Part shown: in pieces, positions 17,695 through 24,947 of the stretch
How the letters are laid out: each line of letters starts with the position of its first letter
Numbering within the stretch: the first letter of the stretch is position 1
Assembly (NCBI GenBank): GCA_913056235.1
Contig: CAJXMW010000008.1
Location: 58,762-122,761 of the forward strand
Direction: 5' to 3'
DNA length: 64,000 bases
From: an uncultured Fodinibius sp.
GTDB taxonomy: Bacteria; Bacteroidota; Rhodothermia; Balneolales; Balneolaceae
The notes under the pieces: generated by a model
What the model was told of the DNA's origin: nothing
The model's database searches: none
The model's input: the letters and a program-made list of their open reading frames with translations, nothing else
Made by a program: the position numbers and the translations under genes

Positions 17695-18585
17695 ATGAAG
17701 AAGCTATTTGTTGCAATCTGCGCTTTGGCGTTTTTTGCAGGATGCGCCTCGCAGCCGCAAACTGTTGGTGAACTGAAAGAGGATATAACCCAAAAGCTCG
17801 AACCGCTGGAAGGTGATTTCGCGGTAGCCTTCAAAAATTTAAGTGATACGACTGAGCGAGTGTTAATCAACGAACGGGCAATGTTTCATGCAGCTAGCAC
17901 CATGAAGACGCCTGTCATGATTGAGCTGTTCAAACAGGCCGAGGCTGGAAAATTTGCCTTAAGGGATTCTATTCTCATTGAAAACGAATTCTACAGCATC
18001 GTTGACAGCAGTAGATACGAGATGGATATCAGTGAGGACAGCGAAGGGGAACTGTATGAGTTGATCGGTCAAAAGCGGACCATCCGCGACCTGATTAATG
18101 ATATGATTACCATGAGCAGTAATCTGGCCACCAATATCCTGATACAGAAAGTTGGGGCCCCAAATGTAACTGAGACCATGCGCAGTTACGGGGCTGACAG
18201 CATTAAAGTGTTGCGTGGGGTAGAAGATATCAAGGCTTACAAGCGGGGACTCAGCAATCGAACTACTGCGCTTGATGAATTGATTATCTACACGCGGCTT
18301 GGACGAGGAAAGGCTGTTAGCCCAGAAGCCTCGCAGGCCATGATTGATATTTTAAAGAAGCAGCACTTTAACGAGATGATTCCCGCAAAGTTACCAAAAG
18401 AAGTGACTGTGGCCCACAAGACGGGCTGGATTACTGGTGTCCACCACGATTCCGGTTTAGTGATATTGCCCGATGGCCGAAAGTATGTGCTCGTGTTGCT
18501 CTCCAAGAATGCGCCCAATCGCGAGAAAGTAATATCAACGTTCGCTGACCTCTCTAAGACGATTTATGATTTTATGACTCGCTAA
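17695..18585 (+). CDS. Class A beta-lactamase-fold serine hydrolase, lipoprotein
   Basis: A 296-residue paralogue of the preceding gene, but lipid-anchored: MKKLFVAICALAFFAGC gives a lipobox FAGC (Cys17). Motifs: STMK with Ser68 and Lys71, SSN at 141-143 in place of SDN, and KTG at 242-244. About a 25-residue insertion (VDSSRYEMDISEDSEGELYE) sits between the first two motifs. Both catalytic residues are present, so it should be active as an acyl-enzyme hydrolase. Whether it opens beta-lactams or trims peptides is unknown; the neighbourhood favours peptides. Confidence 0.85.
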   Translation: MKKLFVAICALAFFAGCASQPQTVGELKEDITQKLEPLEGDFAVAFKNLSDTTERVLINERAMFHAASTMKTPVMIELFKQAEAGKFALRDSILIENEFYSIVDSSRYEMDISEDSEGELYELIGQKRTIRDLINDMITMSSNLATNILIQKVGAPNVTETMRSYGADSIKVLRGVEDIKAYKRGLSNRTTALDELIIYTRLGRGKAVSPEASQAMIDILKKQHFNEMIPAKLPKEVTVAHKTGWITGVHHDSGLVILPDGRKYVLVLLSKNAPNREKVISTFADLSKTIYDFMTR

Positions 18586-18590
18586 CGTTT

Positions 18591-18624
18591 CTCTGTGTTT
18601 AACTCTGCGTTACTCAGCGGTTTA
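18591..18624. repeat. Short intergenic tandem repeat, CTCTGTG/CTCTGCG/CTCAGCG units
   Basis: Three related units, CTCTGTGTTTAA (18591-18602), CTCTGCGTTA (18603-18612) and CTCAGCGGTTTA (18613-18624), lie in the 75-bp gap between the serine hydrolase and the dehydrogenase genes. The style matches the other short-unit intergenic repeats in this window. No convincing hairpin is formed here. Confidence 0.55.
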
Positions 18625-18660
18625 CCAGAATCAATCCAAATTATTTTTTAGACTTCGAAA

Positions 18661-19650
18661 ATGTTGAATATCGTACAACTTGGACTCGGTCCCATTGGTC
18701 AACAACTAACCCAGTATCTTTCCGAACGACAGGGCATCAAAATTGTGGGTGCCGTTGATCCAGATCCCGAAATTGCAGGAACAGACCTCGGCACTCATGC
18801 CTCGCTCAGCGCGATAGGGGTAGAAATTGTTCCTCAATTGGATGCAGTCCCGGAGATCCAAAAAGCCGATGTGGCGGTTATTTCCACGCTGTCATCTTTA
18901 GAAAAAGTAGCTCCGCAACTTATTGAGGCAGTAAATGAGGGCCTCGATATCGTCTCGTCCTGTGAGGAGCTGTCCCATCCATGGCATACGCAGCCGGAGT
19001 TAGCTTCCCGCATTGATGACCACTGCACCGAGCAGGGCGTCAGCTGCCTGGGTACAGGCGTAAATCCCGGCTTCCTGATGGATTATCTGCCCAGTGTGCT
19101 GACGTCGGTTTGTCAGCAGGTTGATCGCATTAAGGTAGAACGAGTACAAGATGCGGAGCCGCGTCGCAAACCATTTCGGGAGAAGATCGGGGTTGGGCTG
19201 ACGGAGTCAGAGTTTCAGCAGAAGCGTGATTCCATCAGGCACGTAGGATTGGAAGAGTCGGTTTATATGGTTGCCGATGCTATGAACTGGAAACTCGATA
19301 AAGTGTGTGAGACGCTTTTCCCGGTTATTGCCGAAAGTGAGCTGAAGAATGATACCCTAAATGTCAGTAAAGGAGAGATTGCCGGTGTTCAGCAGGTTGC
19401 ACGAGGATATCTCGGGGATGATGAGGTCATCACACTGGTGTTTAAGGCAGCGGTGGGTATCGAACAATCCCATGACACAATCAATGTTGTTGGAACGCCT
19501 CATTTTACTTCTACCATTGATGGCGGTATCAATGGGGATATTGCCACGTCAGCGATTATTGTGAATGCATTAAAGGCCATACGCGGCGCGGGGCCGGGAC
19601 TTAAGACGATGCTGGATGTGCAGGCACCGGCTTATTTCAGTGAAATTTGA
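18661..19650 (+). CDS. DapB-like NAD(P)-dependent amino acid dehydrogenase (2,4-diaminopentanoate dehydrogenase-like)
   Basis: A 329-residue cytoplasmic oxidoreductase with an N-terminal Rossmann fold (VQLGLGPIGQQLTQYL) related to dihydrodipicolinate reductase, then GTGVNPGFLMDYLPSVLT, the mark of the 2,4-diaminopentanoate dehydrogenase-like family. It is longer than true DapB (about 240-270 residues), so it is unlikely to be the lysine pathway enzyme. Known relatives oxidise or reduce diamino acids. In this locus a substrate such as diaminopimelate or a D-amino acid freed from muropeptides is attractive, but that is a guess from context. It has no signal peptide, unlike its neighbours. Confidence 0.78.
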   Translation: MLNIVQLGLGPIGQQLTQYLSERQGIKIVGAVDPDPEIAGTDLGTHASLSAIGVEIVPQLDAVPEIQKADVAVISTLSSLEKVAPQLIEAVNEGLDIVSSCEELSHPWHTQPELASRIDDHCTEQGVSCLGTGVNPGFLMDYLPSVLTSVCQQVDRIKVERVQDAEPRRKPFREKIGVGLTESEFQQKRDSIRHVGLEESVYMVADAMNWKLDKVCETLFPVIAESELKNDTLNVSKGEIAGVQQVARGYLGDDEVITLVFKAAVGIEQSHDTINVVGTPHFTSTIDGGINGDIATSAIIVNALKAIRGAGPGLKTMLDVQAPAYFSEI

Positions 19651-19703
19651 TCTATGTTTTGACAGAGCTAGGTCCTTGTTTAATATAGCTGCTTTTACTC
19701 TCT

Positions 19704-20393
19704 ATGATGATGGAACGTAAACACCTTTACATCTTAACACTTGCTAGTTTTTTAGCTTTGCTGGGTTGCAGCCAACAGTCGATCCACAAAATCCATCAGA
19801 AGCCCATTCAATTTGATTCCACGCGGGCGCAGCTTTCGATTGAGTACATGGACAAGCATTACGGGATGAAGAAAGAAACCCCAACTATCGATCCGAAAAT
19901 GATTGTGGTGCACTGGACGGCTATACCCACTTTCAAGAAGTCGTATGAATTCTTTTATGAGTCCAAATTGAGTTCGAAGCGAGCGGATATACAAGATGCC
20001 GGCATGCTGAATGTGTCGTCGCATTATATGATCAAGCGCAATGGCAAAATTTATCAGCTTTTGCCCGATACGTTATTTGCACGGCACGTGATTGGGTTGA
20101 ATCATGCGGCCATTGGCATCGAGAATATCGGTTCCAAAAATAATCGGCTTACGGATGCCCAGCTTAGGGCGAATACCTATTTGATTAAGAAGCTAGCCAG
20201 AGAACACAACATTGAGTATTTGATTGGTCATTATGAATATACTCGGTTCGAGAGACACCCGCTCTGGAAAGAACTGAATGACAGCTACCGTACCGATAAA
20301 ATTGATCCTGGTCAGGATTTTATGAAACGCCTGCGGGACAATGTCCGTGATCTACAGTTGAAAGGGGCTCCCGATTCTACGGCTAGTAATTGA
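19704..20393 (+). CDS. N-acetylmuramoyl-L-alanine amidase (Amidase_2/AmiD-like), lipoprotein
   Basis: Cuts the amide bond between muramic acid and L-Ala. The 229-residue protein has a lipoprotein signal ending in LLGC. The Amidase_2 core carries zinc-ligand candidates in MIVVHWTAIP, a central VSSHYMIKRNGKIYQLLP and GLNHAAIGIENIG, then LIGHYEY and KIDPGQDF near the end, as in AmpD/AmiD. Being lipid-anchored and small it resembles outer-membrane AmiD, which accepts both 1,6-anhydro and intact muropeptides. Three ATGs lie close together (19704, 19707, 19710); any gives a usable signal. It would produce free stem peptides for the NlpC/P60 enzyme upstream. Confidence 0.9.
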   Translation: MMMERKHLYILTLASFLALLGCSQQSIHKIHQKPIQFDSTRAQLSIEYMDKHYGMKKETPTIDPKMIVVHWTAIPTFKKSYEFFYESKLSSKRADIQDAGMLNVSSHYMIKRNGKIYQLLPDTLFARHVIGLNHAAIGIENIGSKNNRLTDAQLRANTYLIKKLAREHNIEYLIGHYEYTRFERHPLWKELNDSYRTDKIDPGQDFMKRLRDNVRDLQLKGAPDSTASN

Positions 20394-20396
20394 ATA

Positions 20397-20476
20397 AAAC
20401 CCGCAGGTTTTATTGTTAAAATCTCTTGCGTGTTGCTGAGTATAAAAAATATTACTGCGAGAAACCCTGCGGGTTT
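20397..20476. terminator. Inverted repeat between convergent amidase and deacylase genes
   Basis: AAACCCGCAGG-TTT at 20397-20410 pairs with AAACCCTGCGGGTTT at 20462-20476 with a one-base bulge. It fills the gap between two convergent genes and probably ends both transcripts, although the loop is long (about 50 nt). Confidence 0.5.
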
Positions 20477-20533
20477 GGTGTAGATTTTATTTCAAAGTCG
20501 CCGGCACAATAGAAGTGCCAGAGACATTTTAAC

Positions 20534-22198
20534 TTATTTCTTATAGCCCGGCCCGCGAACTACTTGTCCCGGCATAGCGCCGGTGTGTTTACCATTCTTC
20601 AGAACCTGCTCACCATTCACAAATACGTGCTCAACACCTGCCGAATATTGATGAGGGTTCTCGTAGGTGGCCCGGTCGCCAATGGCCTCAGGATCAAATA
20701 TAACCACATCAGCGTAATATCCCTTCTTCAGATAGCCCCGCTTGTCATCGATCTTTAGGTTGGTTGCTGGCAATCCTGTTAGCCGGTGAATGGCTTCATC
20801 TAAGGGGATTACTTTTTGTTCCCGCACGTATTTGCCCAGTAGGCGGGCAAAGGTGCCATAGGTGCGCGGGTGTGTACTGGATTCGAGCACTTCGCCCTCC
20901 GCAGCTACCGACCGCGCATCCGAGCCAAAAGTCATATAGGGCTGCCTGATTTTTTTGCGGACATTCTCTTCTGACATTACGAAAAATACTGAGCTGATGT
21001 CGTTCTCGTTTTCGATAATCAGGTCCAGGATGGTTGAGACTGGATCGGTATTGCGGATATTGCTGACTTCAGCCAGCGTTTTGCCATTGAGATGCTTCAG
21101 AGAATCATTTTCAAATTCCAGCAGCATAATGTCGTCTGCTGAGCCTGCCAGCTGGTAAAAGTTTTCCCAATCTGTCGTATCGCTGCGCATAGAGGCTTCC
21201 ACTTTTTTACGAATCGCTGGCTCCTTTAATCGCTCGATAAAATCGCTGTAGCTACCTTCCTGCACCCACGGCGGGATTGTCGCATCCAGCCCGGTAGAAG
21301 CGGCCGTATAGGTGTACATGTTGGCCGCAACGTTATGTCCCGTAGATCGCAGGGAGTCTATTTTGCCCATCACAGTGTCGAGCTTATCCCAATTTTGTTG
21401 GCCAGCGGCTTTCAGGTGATAAATTTGCGCGTCAATAGTAGCTTTTGTGGCGATTTCAAAGAGCTCGTCTGTGGCCTGCAACAGGTTATCGCCTTCGCTG
21501 CGGATATGTGAAATATACATGCCGTCATATTCCGCGGCGGCTTTCGACAAAGCAATAAGCTCCTGAGTGCTGGCATACCAGGCTGGAGCATAAATCAACG
21601 ACGTTCCAAGGCCCAAAGCGCCCTGTTCCATGGCCTCTCGGACCAACTGTTTCATTTGCTCAAGTTCTCGGTCCGTGGGCGCGCGATCTTCCCGACCAAT
21701 TACATTGATGCGTATAGTAGTGGCGCCCACAAACGAAGCCACATTGGTTGATACACCTTTGTCGGTTAGGTATTCGAGAAATCCGCCCAGGGTAGACCAT
21801 TCGGCATCACGCTCTTTCTTCATCTCTTCTGTCAGCGGACCCATCGACCAGCCTTCGCCAAATATTTCCAGCGTTACCCCTTGTTTGATATCGCTCAATG
21901 AGCGACCGTCGTTCAGGAGGCTGTAATTGCCCCAGCTCAGCATGTTGATGAAACCCGGCGCCACGGCCATTCCCTCAGCTTTAATAATTTTGTTGCCAGA
22001 GGCCGGGTCCAGATCTCCTACGGCTGCAATAGTGTCGCTTTTGATGCCCACATCTGCAATACGGCCGGAGTTGGACGTACCATCATAGACAGTGCCATTT
22101 TTGATGATTACATCATATTCAGTGACCGATTGGGCCTTACTGCTGGATCCGGCAAACATCAACAGAGCAACAAAACAATAAAATATTTTTACACGCAT
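20534..22198 (-). CDS. D-aminoacylase-like amidohydrolase, exported, with altered metal site
   Basis: A 554-residue amidohydrolase of the N-acyl-D-amino-acid deacylase family with an N-terminal signal peptide (MRVKIFYCFVALLMFAGSSSKAQ). Family marks: VIKNGTVYDGTSNSGRIADV at the start, AVAPGFIN, SHIRSEGDNL, YHLKAAGQQNW, FGSDARSVAAEG and the closing VFDPEAIGDRATYENPHQYS. The usual HxH after PGFID is replaced by LSW, and the GNCG cysteine position reads GEGW. The two later histidines and the Asp are kept, so a metal could still bind, but differently from classical D-aminoacylase. It would fit release of D-amino acids from acylated or peptide forms. It is on the opposite strand within the peptidoglycan block. 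Confidence 0.85.
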   Translation of the reverse strand: MRVKIFYCFVALLMFAGSSSKAQSVTEYDVIIKNGTVYDGTSNSGRIADVGIKSDTIAAVGDLDPASGNKIIKAEGMAVAPGFINMLSWGNYSLLNDGRSLSDIKQGVTLEIFGEGWSMGPLTEEMKKERDAEWSTLGGFLEYLTDKGVSTNVASFVGATTIRINVIGREDRAPTDRELEQMKQLVREAMEQGALGLGTSLIYAPAWYASTQELIALSKAAAEYDGMYISHIRSEGDNLLQATDELFEIATKATIDAQIYHLKAAGQQNWDKLDTVMGKIDSLRSTGHNVAANMYTYTAASTGLDATIPPWVQEGSYSDFIERLKEPAIRKKVEASMRSDTTDWENFYQLAGSADDIMLLEFENDSLKHLNGKTLAEVSNIRNTDPVSTILDLIIENENDISSVFFVMSEENVRKKIRQPYMTFGSDARSVAAEGEVLESSTHPRTYGTFARLLGKYVREQKVIPLDEAIHRLTGLPATNLKIDDKRGYLKKGYYADVVIFDPEAIGDRATYENPHQYSAGVEHVFVNGEQVLKNGKHTGAMPGQVVRGPGYKK

Positions 22199-22308
22199 TG
22201 CATTTAAATTTTCTGCTAAAATTTGTTAGATAAGGAGGTACTTAAAGTCATGAAATTCGACTGAAAAATCTTTGAAACCTGCTAACGGCAATAAACTGCG
22301 ATCATCTG

Positions 22309-23691
22309 ATGAAGTCAATATGTACAAGTTTTTTGGGGAGTCTGCTGCTTACAATTATGGTCATTACAGGCTGTAAGTCATCGAAAAAAGTGACCAAGCC
22401 ATCATCAGAGAAACCGGACTCCCCGTTTGCAGTCATGTTTGATACCTCAAAAGTATTTTCTTCCAACCTGACCGGTTTCGCGCTATATGATCCCTCGGCC
22501 GATTCAATGATCTATGCCCAAAATGAGGATCGCTATTTTACTCCGGCATCGAATACCAAACTGTTCACGTTTTACACGGGATTAAAGCTGCTGCCCGATT
22601 CCATCCGGGCGTTGGAATACGTGGTACGCGGAGACTCGCTCATCTTCTGGGGTACCGGCGATCCATCGTTTTTGCATTCCGAATTTGGAAACGGTACAGT
22701 GTACGAATTTCTGAAAGGCAGGAAAGAGCAATTGTACTATTCCGATTCCAACTTTGATACAGAATTGCTGGGGCCGGGATGGTCGTGGGCTGATTATAAT
22801 TACTACTATCAAACCGAGCGCACGCCATTGCCAATGTATGGAAATACAGCCGAATTTACGATGGAGGAAATTGAGCTCCGTCAAGTTGCCTCCACCGACT
22901 CGGGACTGGCGGTGTCGCCGCCTTTTTTCCAACAGTATGTGCAGCAGCAGTCCGACAGGGAAGAGGATGATCCCATCTTATTTCGGGAAATTGATAGCAA
23001 CCGGATTGATTACAAACCTTATGCTGATACGTCAACTTATACCTTACACAAGCCGTACCACTACACCCCCCAAATGATTACCGAGATGCTGTCTGATACG
23101 CTGGGGAAAAAGGTTACGTATCAACCCAACCTTCGAAAACCGGAATCAACGAATGTTATTTACAGCATTTCCTCTGATACGGCATACAAACACATGTTGC
23201 GTCCCAGCGATAATTTTATTGCCGAGCAGTTGTTGTTGGTAACGGCCTCGGAGCTGGGGCAGTCTCTGCATTCGCGTCCCGTGATCGAAAAAATGAAAAA
23301 AGAGTATCTCGATGTGTTGCCGCAGGAGCCGCAATGGGTTGACGGATCGGGTTTGTCGCGCTATAATATGTTTACACCTCGTTCTATGATCCGGCTTCTT
23401 CGTTTAATTGATGATGAGTTTGCCAGCGACGATAAGCTTTTTCACCTGTTGCCGGCAGGCGGTGAACGGGGTACTATTGAGCACTGGTATTCAGCCAAGG
23501 ATGGTGGTCCGGCTTACGTATTTGCCAAGACGGGCACGCTAAGTAATAATCACTGTCTAAGTGGATATGTAATTACAGAAGATGGTAATAAATTGCTCTT
23601 CAGCTTTATGAACAACCATTACGTAACTTCGTCTTCGGTAGTAAAAGAAGCTATGAATGAAGTGCTGTGGTATATTCACCGTCGTTTTTAA
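22309..23691 (+). CDS. dacB: D-alanyl-D-alanine carboxypeptidase/endopeptidase, PBP4 (S13) family
   Basis: Removes terminal D-Ala and opens 4,3 cross-links in peptidoglycan. The 460-residue lipoprotein has a signal ending in VITGC (about Cys22). The S13 motifs are complete: SNTK with Ser81 and Lys84, SDN at 300-302 (RPSDNFIAEQLLL), and KTG at 407-409 (AKTGTLSNNHCLSGY). The large insertion between the first and second motifs is present. It sits next to the amidohydrolase and completes the set of enzymes needed to trim muropeptides. A housekeeping role in cell-wall remodelling is equally possible. Confidence 0.93.
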   Translation: MKSICTSFLGSLLLTIMVITGCKSSKKVTKPSSEKPDSPFAVMFDTSKVFSSNLTGFALYDPSADSMIYAQNEDRYFTPASNTKLFTFYTGLKLLPDSIRALEYVVRGDSLIFWGTGDPSFLHSEFGNGTVYEFLKGRKEQLYYSDSNFDTELLGPGWSWADYNYYYQTERTPLPMYGNTAEFTMEEIELRQVASTDSGLAVSPPFFQQYVQQQSDREEDDPILFREIDSNRIDYKPYADTSTYTLHKPYHYTPQMITEMLSDTLGKKVTYQPNLRKPESTNVIYSISSDTAYKHMLRPSDNFIAEQLLLVTASELGQSLHSRPVIEKMKKEYLDVLPQEPQWVDGSGLSRYNMFTPRSMIRLLRLIDDEFASDDKLFHLLPAGGERGTIEHWYSAKDGGPAYVFAKTGTLSNNHCLSGYVITEDGNKLLFSFMNNHYVTSSSVVKEAMNEVLWYIHRRF

Positions 23692-23700
23692 TAGAGCCAG

Positions 23701-24768
23701 TTATTTCGAAAGATTATATTGACTCAGTGAATACCCGTACTTTTTGAGCTCCTCTTCGTGTTCCGATAAAAAATCTTTGATCCTGTCGATAGGTATGGCT
23801 TGGGCAATGCCATAATTGATGCGTGTCTTTTGGGCAACAAATACGGTGTCGCGATAGGGTTGTGTAATATTTGAATATTTGTCTGAGTTGGGACGCGGCA
23901 CAAGCACATCTTCGTGGGTGGCGGTGGCCGAGCTTACCATGCCTACCCATTCAAAAGAGTTAAAATTATCACGGCTTGCGAGAATGGGTCCACCACTAAT
24001 TCCCGGATTGAATACGGCATCAGTTATAAAAAAGCGATCATTCCAGCTTTCTGATGAGCTGGCCAGCCCACGGGTGACCATGGCATATCCTTTCGGAAAT
24101 CCCAGGATATAAAGGAATGATCCGAGCTGCAGTGAGCTGCTGTTTCCTAAGCTCAGGTTTAACGGGTACTGATCGAGATTGTTTATTTTATCTAACTCAA
24201 TATCCAACAAGGCCAGGTCTAACTGTTCGTTGGTGGAGATAATTTTAAATGATCTGATTTGCTGACCGGTGTAAATGAGGTTAGACTTGCGCCTGATGAT
24301 GCTCATTGACTTAACAAACTCTTCGTGGGGATATTTGTCTCCTTTGTAGTAGGTGACAACCGTATCCGGGAATGACACCACGTGCTCTGATGATATAAGC
24401 AGAAAGTTTCGATTATTCTGGTCCAGGATGATCGATGTTCCTGCTGTACTTTCTTCAAAAGTGTTTCGGTTGGAAGCAATGTTTTTGGCCCCGTTGGTTT
24501 TGATATCCTGCAGTGTGACCAACTTGTCGGTAAACGTAAAGTTTTCGTAGAAACCAGTCGCTACGATCCGGACAATCGACTGCTGGGCTTGTTTAAGCTT
24601 GCCGGATACATCGGTTTGTGGAAAGGCTGCTGTGTAATTTTCGGTTACCCTGGGCTCAGTACCCTGATCCGATTTTGCAGGTTGAGAAACTGATTGTTTA
24701 CTGCTGCTGCAGGTCGTTAGGAGTCCACTCGCGATAAAAAGTAAGATAAGTTGTTTAATTGTTGCCAT
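23701..24768 (-). CDS. Trypsin-like serine protease, probable lipoprotein
   Basis: A protease of the S1/HtrA-like fold. I start at the internal ATG 24768 (MATIKQLILLFIASGLLTTC), which begins a clean lipoprotein signal; the frame is open 8 codons further up to 24792. The triad candidates are His in ISSEHVVSF, Asp in QLDLALLDIEL and Ser in NPGISGGPILA. No PDZ domain follows, so it is not a full DegP. It ends 9 bp from the convergent dacB stop. Substrate unknown. Confidence 0.82.
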   Translation of the reverse strand: MATIKQLILLFIASGLLTTCSSSKQSVSQPAKSDQGTEPRVTENYTAAFPQTDVSGKLKQAQQSIVRIVATGFYENFTFTDKLVTLQDIKTNGAKNIASNRNTFEESTAGTSIILDQNNRNFLLISSEHVVSFPDTVVTYYKGDKYPHEEFVKSMSIIRRKSNLIYTGQQIRSFKIISTNEQLDLALLDIELDKINNLDQYPLNLSLGNSSSLQLGSFLYILGFPKGYAMVTRGLASSSESWNDRFFITDAVFNPGISGGPILASRDNFNSFEWVGMVSSATATHEDVLVPRPNSDKYSNITQPYRDTVFVAQKTRINYGIAQAIPIDRIKDFLSEHEEELKKYGYSLSQYNLSK

Positions 24769-24947
24769 AATCAGGCTCCTTGAGGTTGACAACCATTGAA
24801 ATAAACCGCTGTTAAATAAATGCTCTTACTTTTATATACATATACTTTGGATGAAAGGCTAGTCTAGAATCATTAGCCCATTGAGTTTAAACGATTATTG
24901 TGTTGGTAGTAAACCTTGCCGATCAATAGTTGTTCAACTACATATTA

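Noticed and set aside
16747..18585. Acquired beta-lactamase resistance genes
   Set aside because: Both sit in a peptidoglycan-enzyme run, have variant motifs and no mobile-element signs, so a dedicated resistance role is not supported.
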